From: Bradyrhizobium sp. BR 10289
GTDB lineage: Bacteria; Pseudomonadota; Alphaproteobacteria; Rhizobiales; Xanthobacteraceae
Assembly: GCF_019455385.1 (NCBI RefSeq)
Contig: NZ_JACOFR010000030.1
Coordinates: 1 to 64,000 of the forward strand
Direction of reading: 5' to 3'
Length of the DNA: 64,000 nt
Shown here: positions 33,810 through 42,951 of the stretch, piece after piece
How the letters are laid out: every line of letters starts with the position of its first letter
Position numbering within the stretch: the stretch's first letter is position 1
Position numbers and translations under genes: made by a program
The notes under the pieces: model-generated
What the model was told of the DNA's origin: nothing
The model's database searches: none
The model's input: only the letters and a program-made list of their open reading frames with translations

Positions 33810-33833
33810 CAAGACAACAGGGAGGAGCGCGCG

Positions 33834-35177
33834 ATGGCCCAGACGGATATTTCTGGCGCACCGGTCGTCACGGCGATGCAGGTGATCCCGGTCGCGGGCC
33901 GCGACAGCATGCTCCTCAATTTGAGCGGCGCGCACGCGCCGTTCTTCACCCGCAACATCGTCATCCTCACCGACAATGCCGGTCACACCGGCGTCGGCGA
34001 GGTGCCGGGCGGGCAAAAGATATGGCAGACGCTCCAGGACGCCCGCGACCTCGTGATCGGCAAGACCGTCGGCGCGATGAACAACATCCTCGCCGATGTC
34101 AGAACGACATTCGCAGACCGCGACGCCGGCGGCCGCGGCAAGCAGACGTTCGATCTTCGGGTGATGATCCACGCGGTCACGGCCATCGAATCCGCCCTGC
34201 TCGACTTGCTGGGCCAGCATCTTGATTTGCCGGTCGCAGCCCTGCTCGGCGAAGGCCAGCAGCGCAAGAGCGTCGAGACGCTCGGCTACCTCTTCTTCGT
34301 CGGCGACCGGCGCAAGTCCAAGCTCGATTACATCGCGGGCGAGACCGGCAAGCCGGAATGGTTCAACCTCCGCCACCAGGAGGCGATGACGCCCGAAACG
34401 GTAGTGCGGCTCGCGGAGGCCACCCACGATCATTACGGCTTCGCCGATTTCAAGCTCAAGGGCGGCGTGCTGTGCGGCGAGCAGGAGATCGAGGCCGTCA
34501 CCGCGATCGCGAGACGCTTCCCGAACGCCCGCGTGACGCTGGACCCCAACGGCGCCTGGTCGCTGGATGAAGCGATCAGCCTCTGCAAGGACATGCATGG
34601 CATCCTCGCCTATGCCGAGGATCCCTGTGGCGCCGAGGCCGGCTTCTCCGGCCGCGAGATCATGGCCGAGTTCCGCCGCGCCACGGGCCTGCCGACCGCG
34701 ACCAATATGATCGCCACCGACTGGCGGCAACTCTCCCATGCGCTGCGCCTCGGCGCGGTGGACATTCCGCTGGCCGACCCCCATTTCTGGACCATGCAAG
34801 GCTCGGTCCGCGTCGCCCAGACCTGCCGTGACAACGGCCTGACCTGGGGCTCGCACTCCAACAACCACTTTGACATCTCGCTCGCCATGTTCACCCATGT
34901 CGGTGCCGCCGCCCCCGGCAAGGTCACCGCGATCGACACCCACTGGATCTGGCAGGACGGCCAGGCGCTCACTAAAGAGCCGCTGCGGATCAAGGGCGGC
35001 AAGATTGCCGTCCCCGACAGGCCGGGCCTGGGCATCGAAATCGACAGGGCCGCTATCGACGCCGCGCATGAGCTCTACAAGCAGCATGGACTCGGTGCCC
35101 GCGATGACGCTATTGCCATGCAGGACCTGATCCCCGGCTGGACGTTTGACGACAAGCGCCCCTGCCTCGTGCGTTAG
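33834..35177 (+). CDS. gudD: Glucarate dehydratase
   Basis: An enolase-superfamily enzyme dehydrating D-glucarate to 5-dehydro-4-deoxyglucarate. The 447-residue length matches E. coli GudD. Catalytic elements seen are the KxK motif in FADFKLKGG, metal-ligand acids in VTLDPNGAWSLDEA and LAYAEDPCG, the TATNMIATDW segment, and the late catalytic histidine in TWGSHSNNHFDISLAM. The ATG at 33834 follows GGGAGGAGCGCGCG. It sits between kdgD and the aldehyde dehydrogenase; GarD downstream feeds the same intermediate from galactarate. Confidence 0.95.
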   Translation: MAQTDISGAPVVTAMQVIPVAGRDSMLLNLSGAHAPFFTRNIVILTDNAGHTGVGEVPGGQKIWQTLQDARDLVIGKTVGAMNNILADVRTTFADRDAGGRGKQTFDLRVMIHAVTAIESALLDLLGQHLDLPVAALLGEGQQRKSVETLGYLFFVGDRRKSKLDYIAGETGKPEWFNLRHQEAMTPETVVRLAEATHDHYGFADFKLKGGVLCGEQEIEAVTAIARRFPNARVTLDPNGAWSLDEAISLCKDMHGILAYAEDPCGAEAGFSGREIMAEFRRATGLPTATNMIATDWRQLSHALRLGAVDIPLADPHFWTMQGSVRVAQTCRDNGLTWGSHSNNHFDISLAMFTHVGAAAPGKVTAIDTHWIWQDGQALTKEPLRIKGGKIAVPDRPGLGIEIDRAAIDAAHELYKQHGLGARDDAIAMQDLIPGWTFDDKRPCLVR

Positions 35178-35196
35178 AAAATTCGGAGGAAGAGAT

Positions 35197-36645
35197 ATGA
35201 CTGCGATCCTGAAGAACTTCATCGGCGGTGAATGGGTCGACGGCTCCGGCGTCACCAAGAACATCAACCCCTCCAACACCAACGATCTGGTCGGCGAGTA
35301 TGCCAAGGCCGACAAGGCGCAGACCGAGAAGGCGATCGCCGCCGCTAAGGCCGCCTTCCCCGCCTGGGCGCAGTCGACGCCGCAGGTGCGCTATGACGCG
35401 CTGAACAAGATTTCCCTCGAGATCCTCGCCCGCAAGGAAGAGCTCGGCAAACTCCTCGCCCGCGAGGAAGGCAAGACGCTCCCCGAAGGCATCGGCGAGG
35501 TCGCCCGCGCCGGCCAGATTTTTGCGTTCTTCGCCGGTGAAGCGCTGCGCCTGATCGGCGAAAAGGGCGCCTCGGTGCGTCCTGGCATCGACGTCGAGCT
35601 CACCCGCGAGCCGGTCGGCGTCATCGGCATGATCACGCCCTGGAATTTCCCGATCGCGATCCCCGCCTGGAAGATCGCGCCTGCGCTCTGCTACGGCAAC
35701 ACCGTGGTGTTCAAGCCGGCCGAGCTGGTGCCCGGCTCGGGTCACGCGCTCGCCGAGATCATCACCCGCTCCGGCATTCCCGCCGGCGTGTTCAACCTCG
35801 TCGTCGGCTCCGGCTCCGTGGTCGGCCAGACCCTGCTCGAGCACCCCGACGTCGCCGCGATCTCCTTCACCGGTTCGGTACAAACCGGGCGCAAGATCGC
35901 GCAGGCCTGCGTGCTCTCGAACCCCATGAAGAAGTTCCAGCTCGAGATGGGCGGCAAGAACCCGCTGGTCGTGCTCGACGATGCCGACCTCAAGACCGCC
36001 GTCGAAGTCGCCGTCAACGGCGCCTATTTCTCGACTGGCCAGCGCTGCACGGCGTCGTCGCGCCTGATCGTCACCGAAGGCATCCATGACCGCTTCGTCG
36101 CGGCAATGGCCGAGCGGCTGGCGAGCCTGTCAGTCGACGATGCGCTCAAGGCCGGCGTGCATATCGGCCCGGTGGTCGACCAGAGCCAGCTCGACCAGGA
36201 TTTGCGCTACATCAAGATCGGCCAGGACGAAGGCGCAAAGCTCGCCTTCGGCGGCGAGCTGCTGAAGCGCGAGAACCCCGGCCACTACCTCCAGCCGGCA
36301 CTGTTCACCGAAGCCAACAACAACATGCGCATCGCGCGTGAAGAGATCTTTGGCCCCGTCGCCGCCGTCATCCGCGCCAAGAACTACGAGGAGGCGCTGG
36401 CGATCTCGAACGACACCGAGTTCGGCCTCGCCTCGGGCATCTGCACCACCAGCCTGAAATACGCCTCGCACTACAAGCGCAACAGCGAGTCCGGCATGGT
36501 GATGGTCAACCTTCCGACCGCCGGCGTCGACTATCACGTGCCGTTCGGCGGCCGGAAGGGCTCGAGCTACGGCGCCCGCGAGCAGGGCTCCTATGCGCGC
36601 GAGTTCTACACCACGGTGAAGACGGCTTATACGTATCCCGGCTGA
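35197..36645 (+). CDS. 2,5-dioxopentanoate (alpha-ketoglutarate semialdehyde) dehydrogenase
   Basis: An NAD(P)+-dependent aldehyde dehydrogenase of 482 residues. It has the cofactor-binding ITPWNFPIAIPAWKIAPALC, the general-base Glu in LEMGGKNPLVVLDD, and catalytic Cys in YFSTGQRCTASSR. Position directly after kdgD and gudD identifies the substrate as 2,5-dioxopentanoate, oxidised to 2-oxoglutarate for the TCA cycle. The ATG at 35197 is chosen over an upstream frame overlapping gudD because CGGAGGAAGAGAT is directly before it. The gap to garD is 194 bp and contains a palindromic repeat. Confidence 0.93.
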   Translation: MTAILKNFIGGEWVDGSGVTKNINPSNTNDLVGEYAKADKAQTEKAIAAAKAAFPAWAQSTPQVRYDALNKISLEILARKEELGKLLAREEGKTLPEGIGEVARAGQIFAFFAGEALRLIGEKGASVRPGIDVELTREPVGVIGMITPWNFPIAIPAWKIAPALCYGNTVVFKPAELVPGSGHALAEIITRSGIPAGVFNLVVGSGSVVGQTLLEHPDVAAISFTGSVQTGRKIAQACVLSNPMKKFQLEMGGKNPLVVLDDADLKTAVEVAVNGAYFSTGQRCTASSRLIVTEGIHDRFVAAMAERLASLSVDDALKAGVHIGPVVDQSQLDQDLRYIKIGQDEGAKLAFGGELLKRENPGHYLQPALFTEANNNMRIAREEIFGPVAAVIRAKNYEEALAISNDTEFGLASGICTTSLKYASHYKRNSESGMVMVNLPTAGVDYHVPFGGRKGSSYGAREQGSYAREFYTTVKTAYTYPG

Positions 36646-36677
36646 TGGTTGATGATCTAACCGCGGGCGTCAATGCC

Positions 36678-36800
36678 CACCTCTCCCTTCGGGAGAGGTC
36701 GGAGCGCGCAGCGATCCGGGTGAGGGGTTACGATCCCTCCTGGGACCTGAGCCCCCTCACCCGCGCCTTCGGCGCGACCTCTCCCCGTTGGGGAGAGGTG
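36678..36800. repeat. CACCTCTCCC...GGGAGAGGTG palindromic repeat, whole copy
   Basis: Same family as the IS-split copy at 20554. It begins CACCTCTCCCTTCGGGAGAG, then CCGGGTGAGGGGTTACGATC, then CCCCTCACCCGCGCC and CTCTCCCCGTTGGGGAGAGG. It lies between the aldehyde dehydrogenase and garD, so a transcript across them would carry this multi-hairpin. Confidence 0.85.
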
Positions 36801-36839
36801 ATCGCGAAATACGGCTTCTTCCGTTCTTGAGGAGAGCGC

Positions 36840-38381
36840 ATGGACCAGGACGTCGCAGCGAAGGAACAGCCGCGCTACATCAAGCTCAACGCGCGCGATA
36901 ACGTCGCGATCGTGGTCAATGATTTCGGGCTTCCCGCCGGCTCCCGCTTCGCCTGCGGACTGACGCTGCGCGCCTTCGTGCCGCAGGGACACAAGACTGC
37001 CCTGGTCGATATTGCGCGAGATCAGCCGATCATCCGCTACGGCGAGGTGATCGGCTACGCGCTCTCGCCGATTCTCGCCGGCGAATGGGTGGATGAGGTC
37101 CGCATCCGCATGCCGGAGGCCCCGGCCCTGGACAAGCTCGAAATCTCCACCGCCGTCCCTGCGCCGCTGCCGCCGCTCGAAGGCTTCACCTTCGAGGGCT
37201 ACCGCAATTCCGACGGCTCGGTCGGCACCAAGAACATCCTCGGCATTTCCTCCTCCGTGCAATGCGTCAAAGGCACGATGGAATATGCAGTGAAGCGCAT
37301 CCGCGCCGAGCTGCTGCCGAAATACCCGAACGTCGATGACGTGGTGCCGCTGACCCATGCCTATGGGTGCGGCGTTGCCATCAATGCACCGGACGCAGTG
37401 GTGCCGATCCGCACGCTGCAGAACATCGCACAGAACCCGAATTTCGGCGGCGAGATCCTCGTCATCAGCCTCGGCTGCGAAAAGCTCGCGCCCGAACGGC
37501 TGGTGCCGGAAGGCATCAGCGATGCCATCGTGCGCATGCAGGACGAAGCCTTTGACGGCTTCGGCGCAATCGTCGATGCCATCATGACCCAGGCCGAAGC
37601 CCGCCTGAAGATTCTCAACACGCGCACCCGCGAGACCTGCCCGGCCGCCGATCTCGTCATCGGGCTGCAATGCGGTGGCAGCGACGCCTTCTCCGGCGTG
37701 ACTGCCAACCCCGCCGTCGGCTTCGCCGCTGACCTCCTGGTACGTGCCGGCGCCACCGTGATGTTCTCGGAAGTGACCGAGGTGCGCGACGCGATCCAGC
37801 TCCTCACCCGCCGCGCCATCAACGAGGATGTCGGCCGCGCGCTGGTGCGCGAGATGGCCTGGTACGATTCCTATCTCGCCCGCGGCGGCGCCGACCGCAG
37901 CGCCAATACCACGCCCGGCAACAAGAAGGGCGGCCTCGCCAACATCGTCGAGAAATCTTTGGGCTCGATCGTCAAGTCCGGCTCGTCCGCCATCACCGGC
38001 GTGCTCTCGCCCGGCCAGAAGGCGACGCAGAAGGGCATGCTGTTTGCGGCAACGCCGGCAAGCGACTTCATTTGCGGCACGCTCCAGCTCGCTTCCGGCA
38101 TGACGCTGCAAGTGTTCACCACCGGCCGCGGCACGCCCTATGGCCTTGCGGCCGCCCCCGTGATCAAGGTCGCGACCCGTACCGAGTTGGCCCGGCGCTG
38201 GAAGGATTTGATCGACTTCGACGCCGGCGGCATTGCTACCGGCGAGAAGACCATCGAGGAAACCGGCTGGGACCTGTTCCGCCTGATCCTCGACGTCGCC
38301 TCCGGCCGGACAAAGCCGTGGTCGGATCGCTGGGGCATCCACAACGACCTGACGCTGTTCAACCCGGCGCCGGTAACCTGA
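36840..38381 (+). CDS. garD: Galactarate dehydratase (UxaA/GarD family)
   Basis: Dehydrates galactarate to 5-dehydro-4-deoxyglucarate. The 513-residue protein has an N-terminal SAF-type domain (about 1-95, YIKLNARDNVAIVVNDFGLP) and the UxaA/GarD catalytic region with GYRNSDGSVGTKNILGISSS, VVPLTHAYGCGV, ISLGCEKLAPERL and GLQCGGSDAFSGVTANP. The cysteine/histidine ligands for Fe2+ are present. Length (E. coli GarD 523) and the glucarate operon context favour galactarate over altronate. The ATG at 36840 follows TTGAGGAGAGCGC. The pathway would be complete for both hexarates. Confidence 0.85.
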   Translation: MDQDVAAKEQPRYIKLNARDNVAIVVNDFGLPAGSRFACGLTLRAFVPQGHKTALVDIARDQPIIRYGEVIGYALSPILAGEWVDEVRIRMPEAPALDKLEISTAVPAPLPPLEGFTFEGYRNSDGSVGTKNILGISSSVQCVKGTMEYAVKRIRAELLPKYPNVDDVVPLTHAYGCGVAINAPDAVVPIRTLQNIAQNPNFGGEILVISLGCEKLAPERLVPEGISDAIVRMQDEAFDGFGAIVDAIMTQAEARLKILNTRTRETCPAADLVIGLQCGGSDAFSGVTANPAVGFAADLLVRAGATVMFSEVTEVRDAIQLLTRRAINEDVGRALVREMAWYDSYLARGGADRSANTTPGNKKGGLANIVEKSLGSIVKSGSSAITGVLSPGQKATQKGMLFAATPASDFICGTLQLASGMTLQVFTTGRGTPYGLAAAPVIKVATRTELARRWKDLIDFDAGGIATGEKTIEETGWDLFRLILDVASGRTKPWSDRWGIHNDLTLFNPAPVT

Positions 38382-38384
38382 GCA

Positions 38385-39125
38385 TCACTGACTGTCGATC
38401 AGGTGCATATCGCCAAGCGTGACTGGCAGGCTGCGCGTGATGAGATCGGCAATCGCCGCGTGCAGCCGTTCGCTTGACGCCGGACTTTCGAACGTCTCGT
38501 CGACCTCCCCGCTCGGACCGCCAAGCCGCATCGTCCCGGTATTATCGAGCGGCGCCGCCGCCCGCTTCTCGATCACGTCGAACGACTTGCCGTCGATCAC
38601 GCGCACCTCGTACAGCGCGTGGATCAGACCGTAGTCTGCCAGCAATGTCCGGTATTGCGCGAGCCCGACGCCCTCGACATTGCGGCCGTTTCCGAGTTTT
38701 GACCTCGTTCGCGTGATGACAATGTAGGCGTCGAGCCCCTGCGGGCTGACATCGCTGCGAACCAGCTCCTTGAGCGGATCGCTGCGCAGCAGATTGACCG
38801 GCGCAACCGCCGAGTCCCTGACAGCCGCGAAGGCAGCGCGCCGGTAGCTCACCGGTTGCACGCGAAAGCGACCGCTCAGGAGCTTCGTCGCCTGCTGGAC
38901 GATCAGCTCGTCCAGCTCCCATGCGCTGATCGAAAGGCTTTGCGCGGTGTTGTTGAGCCCGGTCAAGCCGGCCTGCGTCAGGCTCATCTCCTCGCCGATG
39001 GCCGAGACGATGCCGACGGTCTTGATCGCCTGGAGCTTCGTCGCGCGCGTCTCGAACGCAGCGGCGGCGCCGAGGGCAACGCAGGCGATTGCGCAGGCGA
39101 GACCCAGGATGACTCTGCGGCGCAT
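38385..39125 (-). CDS. Exported protein of unknown function, paired with MipA
   Basis: A 246-residue protein with an N-terminal signal (MRRRVILGLACAIACVALGA, cleavage after AAAAF possible). The mature part (KLQAIKTVGIVSAIGEEMSL, then IVQQATKLLSGRFRVQPVSY and LDAYIVITRTRSKLGNGRNV) has mixed alpha/beta character with no recognised motif. It starts 3 bp after the MipA stop, so the two are co-translated. It probably contributes to the same envelope response controlled by the divergent two-component genes. Function unknown. Confidence 0.8.
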   Translation of the reverse strand: MRRRVILGLACAIACVALGAAAAFETRATKLQAIKTVGIVSAIGEEMSLTQAGLTGLNNTAQSLSISAWELDELIVQQATKLLSGRFRVQPVSYRRAAFAAVRDSAVAPVNLLRSDPLKELVRSDVSPQGLDAYIVITRTRSKLGNGRNVEGVGLAQYRTLLADYGLIHALYEVRVIDGKSFDVIEKRAAAPLDNTGTMRLGGPSGEVDETFESPASSERLHAAIADLITRSLPVTLGDMHLIDSQ

Positions 39126-39128
39126 GGT

Positions 39129-40016
39129 CTACCTGATCCTGAAATCGAACGAATAGGACGCACCAAGACCGATCGTGGTCTGGTTCGATGATCCCTTCAG
39201 CTTCACCAGCGGGCTGTCAGCGGCATCGCCGAGCAGCTTCTCGTATTCGACATAGGCATGAACCTCCCAATGCGGATTGATGCGATAGGAGATCTGGCTG
39301 CCGAAGCCGACCGAATGCGCACCGCCCCTGGCATCGTACGCCGGCAATCCCGACGAAGCCGCCTGCACGGCATCGACCCCGAAATACGGCGCGGTTGCCT
39401 TGGTGCTCTTCCAGGTGAAGCGCGGGCCTGCCGAGACCGTCAGCCGCTGGATCAGCGGCACGATGACGTCGGCGGAAACGTCGGCGACCGTACCGGTGTG
39501 GCCACCCATGCCCTGGCGCAATTCGCTGCGCAGGCGGAGCCAGTCGACCGGATAGTACTCGACGAAGCCGCCGAGCTCGTAAGCGGCCTTGACGTCGCCA
39601 AGGCCGGTCAGCTCGGCATATTTGTCGCTCTTGCGCGACGAGACGTATTTGAACGCAGGCCCGGCGCGGAAATTGCCGACGTCGAGCAGCGCGATGCTGG
39701 CGCTGTCGCGCGGTCCGCGAAACTGGTCGACCGATCCGGCACGGCGGATTGAGAAGATCGGGATCGGAAGAAACCTTCCGTTGTCCGATCCCACGAACTG
39801 GGGCTTATATTCGCCGCCGATGCCGACCATGACGGTCCAGTTGCCGGACGGCGATGGTAGCATCGGCAGCTCGAAGGGCGGAGCCGGCAGCGTGAACGCA
39901 GTCTGCGCCGATGCGAATTGGGTCGTCGCCGTGATTGCACCGAGTGCGGCAAGGCAGGCGGTCGTCCACCGCGCAGTCGCCGTGAGGCGGAGAGCGGCTT
40001 CGTCAATATGCTTCAT
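39129..40016 (-). CDS. MipA/OmpV family outer-membrane protein
   Basis: A 295-residue beta-barrel protein. The N-terminal leader MKHIDEAALRLTATARWTTA...TQFASAQ is a signal with a long n-region. The mature part holds alternating strands (GIGGEYKPQFVGSDNGRFLP, VDQFRGPRDSASIALLDVGN) ending with an aromatic-rich C-terminal strand (LGASYSFDFRIR), as in OmpV/MipA porin-like proteins. The ATG at 40016 is preferred over a longer Arg/Cys-rich frame. MipA proteins bind murein machinery or respond to antibiotics and solutes. The divergent two-component operon probably controls it through the repeats at 40089-40175. Confidence 0.85.
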   Translation of the reverse strand: MKHIDEAALRLTATARWTTACLAALGAITATTQFASAQTAFTLPAPPFELPMLPSPSGNWTVMVGIGGEYKPQFVGSDNGRFLPIPIFSIRRAGSVDQFRGPRDSASIALLDVGNFRAGPAFKYVSSRKSDKYAELTGLGDVKAAYELGGFVEYYPVDWLRLRSELRQGMGGHTGTVADVSADVIVPLIQRLTVSAGPRFTWKSTKATAPYFGVDAVQAASSGLPAYDARGGAHSVGFGSQISYRINPHWEVHAYVEYEKLLGDAADSPLVKLKGSSNQTTIGLGASYSFDFRIR

Positions 40017-40355
40017 TTCAGGGCCCCGGACCGGCCTTCCTGGCCGAGTCGACTGGTGTGATTGGAGCCCTGCATGTGGTCCGGCAAAATTGCCCCAAGA
40101 TTGCAACGAGCAACCGTGCCTGCGACATTCCGCGCCCAGGGTGCGCCGCCGGACCAACATTGCCCGAACATTGCACGGCCGCATTCGGGCTCCGAAACTT
40201 TGACCGCCAATGCCGGCCAGCCCGCGCCTTCCTGCCTTTTATTCGCCAAGCTCGCTGCCTTAAACGGAACCCGCGCGCGAACCGAACCGCCGGAATTCGG
40301 CCAGAGAGCGTCAAGGTCGGGGCTTTATGCTCCAGCAGAGTCAAGGACGACCCGC
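40017..40355. other. Divergent regulatory region between mipA and the two-component operon
   Basis: A 339-bp gene-free stretch. It contains the two ATTGC direct-repeat sites (40089-40105 and 40159-40175) described separately, and presumably both promoters. No other recognisable element is seen. Confidence 0.6.
40089..40175. promoter_or_regulatory. Two OmpR-type direct-repeat sites
   Basis: Copy 1 (40089-40105) is ATTGCCCCAAGATTGCA and copy 2 (40159-40175) is ATTGCCCGAACATTGCA. Each is ATTGC-N6-ATTGC, an 11-bp direct repeat, the period used by OmpR/PhoB-family dimers. The copies differ at only two positions and are 70 bp apart. They lie 73-160 bp before the mipA start and more than 180 bp before the response-regulator start, so they look like mipA control sites. 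Confidence 0.65.
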
Positions 40356-41036
40356 TTGCGCTCCCTCGTGATCGAAGACGAACCGCAGATCGGTGCCTAT
40401 GTCAGCCGCCTGCTCGGGCAATTGCACGGCGTCGTCGACCTCGTCGGCTCGATTGCCGATGCGCGCCAGGCGCTGGACAATTTCAAATATGACCTCGCCA
40501 TCGTCGACCGCATGCTGCCTGACGGCGACGCGCTCGAGGTGGTCACGGCATTGAACCAGTCGCAGCAGCGCCCCGCGATCATCATGCTGACGTCCAAGGA
40601 CGCCAAGGAGGATGTGGTCGATGGCCTCAACGCCGGCGCCGACGACTATCTCGGAAAACCATTCGAGCCGCAGGAGTTGATCGCGCGGGTGCGCGCGGTG
40701 TTGCGGCGGCCGCGGCTGCTCGCACCTGCCGTGCTGTCGCTCGGCAATGTCGAGCTGCATCTCGGCAGCAACGAGGCCGTGGTCGCCGACACCAGGATCC
40801 TGCTGCGGCGACGCGAGGCGCTGATCCTCGCCGCGCTGCTGATGCGGCGCGACCGCGTCATCACCCGCGCCGCGCTGATCGAGGAGATCTACGGTTTCGA
40901 CGACGAGATCGAATCCAACACGCTCGAAGCGCAGGTCTCGCGCCTCAGGAAGAAGCTCGCGGAACTCGGCGGCGACGTCGAAATCCGCAGCATGCGCGGC
41001 ATCGGCTACATCCTGCGGCTGGCCAACCAGCAATGA
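40356..41036 (+). CDS. OmpR-family response regulator
   Basis: A 226-residue two-domain regulator. The receiver (about 1-115) has acidic residues IEDEP, phospho-accepting Asp51 in LAIVDRMLPDG, and Lys in GKPFEPQELIARVRA. The C-terminal winged helix (about 130-226) ends with NTLEAQVSRLRKKL and RSMRGIGYIL. The family N-terminus LRSLVIEDEP begins at a TTG at 40356; no ATG or GTG fits better, so I take TTG as the start. Its stop overlaps the kinase start by 4 bp. Targets are probably the divergent mipA unit and possibly itself. Confidence 0.9.
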   Translation: MRSLVIEDEPQIGAYVSRLLGQLHGVVDLVGSIADARQALDNFKYDLAIVDRMLPDGDALEVVTALNQSQQRPAIIMLTSKDAKEDVVDGLNAGADDYLGKPFEPQELIARVRAVLRRPRLLAPAVLSLGNVELHLGSNEAVVADTRILLRRREALILAALLMRRDRVITRAALIEEIYGFDDEIESNTLEAQVSRLRKKLAELGGDVEIRSMRGIGYILRLANQQ

Positions 41037-42397
41037 CGTCGATCGCCCGGACCTTCGCGCTGTCGCTCGGCATCGCCGCGACGGCAATCTTCCTGATCAT
41101 GCTCGGCCTCTTCATATGGCGTTACCCGACGGAGGAGCGCGAGTTCAGGGCGTGCCAGGTCGTGGCTTCCATTCTCGATCGCGCCACGGTGATCGAAGGG
41201 CAAAAACTGACAATACGCTCGACTCCTGCGCTCGAGGAATTGAAGGCGGACAGCCCAAACCTCTGGTACGTCGTGTCCGCGGGCGACCTGCTCAGCGAAT
41301 ACGGCAACGAACACCGGCCTCCTCTCCCCTTCGTGTTTCCCTACCACGGACCCATCGGCTCCTCTGTTTTCAGCACGCTCGACCAGAAGAGCACCTTCTG
41401 TCTCTCCTCCGTGCAACGGGGCTCGTCGCGGCTCGCGATGATGGTCGGCGAGCCTCAGGTCCGCTTCGGCCGGATTGCAAGGACTTTTCTCCTCCGCAGG
41501 GTCTTTTCGATCCTCCTGGTGGCGCTGGCCTTTGCGGCAACCGTCGCCATCGGCTCGGTGCTGACTGCCCGGTTCGTCTCACGCGGTATCGAGCGGGTGG
41601 CGCGCCGCGCCCTTGCGATCGATCCCTCGGCCCCGCAAGGCCTGATATCTCTGTCGGAAGTCCCCCTCGAGTTGAAACCGCTGGTCGAGGCGCTCAACCG
41701 CGCCTTCGGCGAGATCGACGCCTATATCCGGATGCAACGCCGCTTCCTCGGCAATGCCGCCCATCAGCTCCGCACGCCGCTGACGCTGCTGCGCGCGAAG
41801 ATCGATGACGTGCCCGATCCGGCGCTGAAGGTGGAGCTGGTGCGCGACGTCAGGCGCCTCACCTCGCTGGTCTCCGCCATGCTCGACCTCGCGCGGCTGC
41901 AAAACCACGCGATCGAGAAGCAGCCGATCGATCTGGCCGAGATCACGCTGGATGTGCTCGCCGATTTCGGCCCGTCGGCGCTCGATGCCGGCATCGAGCT
42001 TGCGCTGGAGAGCGCGCAGGAGGGACCGTTCCTGGTGCGGGGCGTCGACGCCGCCGTCCGCAGCGCGCTCGCCAATCTCGTCGGCAACGCGCTCGTCCAC
42101 GCCCGTGGCGCGCGTCGCATCGTCGCCACGCTGAGACGCGGCAGCGTCTCGATCGATGACGACGGCGCAGGCCTGCCCGGCGGCACGGAGCGCCGTCTGC
42201 TCGAGCCGTTCCAGACCGGCAACAGCGCGGGCGACGGCGCCGGCCTCGGCCTGTCGATCGTGCGCGAGATCATGGCCGCCCATGGCGGCGAGCTCGTCAT
42301 CTCCTCCGTGCCCGGCCGCGGCACGACGATGAGCCTGCGCTTTCCGGAAGCCGCAGCGAGGACGGAATCGCCGCGCTTCGATTTGCAGGCGCACTGA
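41033..42397 (+). CDS. Sensor histidine kinase
   Basis: A 454-residue inner-membrane kinase. TM1 is at about 8-28 (LSLGIAATAIFLIMLGLFIW), followed by a periplasmic sensor region of about 120 residues. TM2 is at about 155-180 (VFSILLVALAFAATVAIGSV), then HAMP-like sequence. The HisKA H-box NAAHQLRTPLTLLRAKI carries the phospho-histidine, and the HATPase has N-box VGNALVHA and G-boxes DDDGAGLPG and GDGAGLGLSIV. The complete core suggests an active kinase for the overlapping response regulator. The signal is unknown. Confidence 0.93.
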   Translation: MTSIARTFALSLGIAATAIFLIMLGLFIWRYPTEEREFRACQVVASILDRATVIEGQKLTIRSTPALEELKADSPNLWYVVSAGDLLSEYGNEHRPPLPFVFPYHGPIGSSVFSTLDQKSTFCLSSVQRGSSRLAMMVGEPQVRFGRIARTFLLRRVFSILLVALAFAATVAIGSVLTARFVSRGIERVARRALAIDPSAPQGLISLSEVPLELKPLVEALNRAFGEIDAYIRMQRRFLGNAAHQLRTPLTLLRAKIDDVPDPALKVELVRDVRRLTSLVSAMLDLARLQNHAIEKQPIDLAEITLDVLADFGPSALDAGIELALESAQEGPFLVRGVDAAVRSALANLVGNALVHARGARRIVATLRRGSVSIDDDGAGLPGGTERRLLEPFQTGNSAGDGAGLGLSIVREIMAAHGGELVISSVPGRGTTMSLRFPEAAARTESPRFDLQAH

Positions 42398-42591
42398 GTA
42401 GCGCGGCACCAACGCTCCTCATGAAACCGTCCGGAAACATTGACGCGGAAAATTTCCTCCGCGCTTCGTCGCCGTCCCATCACGCAATCAAATAGGCCGC
42501 CGGCGACGGTGGAATGTTCGCACACAAGCGAACCTGCTGCGGCAGTGCCGCGACCAAACCTCCGATTGCTATCTTCAACGGAGATTTTCCC

Positions 42592-42861
42592 ATGCGCGTT
42601 CTTTCATTGATCGCCATCACCGGTGCCATGATTGCGAGCTCGACCGCGGCGTTCGCTGCCGAGCTGCCCTCTTACGAAGTGAAGTCGTTCCCGATTTCGG
42701 CGACACAGGTGCAGGTGCTCGGCGGCGCCGGCGTCGAAGAGCAGTCGGCAGCGCCTGCGATGATCGTCGCCGGCATGCCGGCTTCCCCGGCGCAAATGTC
42801 GGTGCTGTCGCCACGCGTCAAGCGGCTTGCGAGTGTGAATTCCGACAGCGATGCGCGCTGA
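42592..42861 (+). CDS. Small secreted protein, unknown
   Basis: An 89-residue protein with a clear signal peptide, MRVLSLIAITGAMIASSTAA...AAE, and a 65-residue mature part (LPSYEVKSFPISATQVQVLG...ASVNSDSDAR) without cysteines. The ATG at 42592 gives this signal; an upstream start would disrupt it. Conserved short repeats in the mature part (MPASPAQMSVL) suggest a periplasmic or surface peptide. No family is recognised. It follows the kinase gene by about 195 bp and is probably independent. Confidence 0.7.
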   Translation: MRVLSLIAITGAMIASSTAAFAAELPSYEVKSFPISATQVQVLGGAGVEEQSAAPAMIVAGMPASPAQMSVLSPRVKRLASVNSDSDAR

Positions 42862-42893
42862 GCTTTCGCGTCGTTCCACAACGATCTCATCGT

Positions 42894-42914
42894 GGCCGGG
42901 CTAGTCCCGGCCAT
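42894..42914. terminator. Hairpin between convergent genes
   Basis: An 8-bp stem TGGCCGGG and CCCGGCCA around the loop CTAGT, between the small secreted protein gene (plus) and the exported protein gene at 42952 (minus). There is no long U-tract. It is similar to common rhizobial palindromes and could terminate both genes. Confidence 0.55.
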
Positions 42915-42951
42915 CCACGTTCCGCTTCAGGTTTCCAGCGCTCACGCGCCT

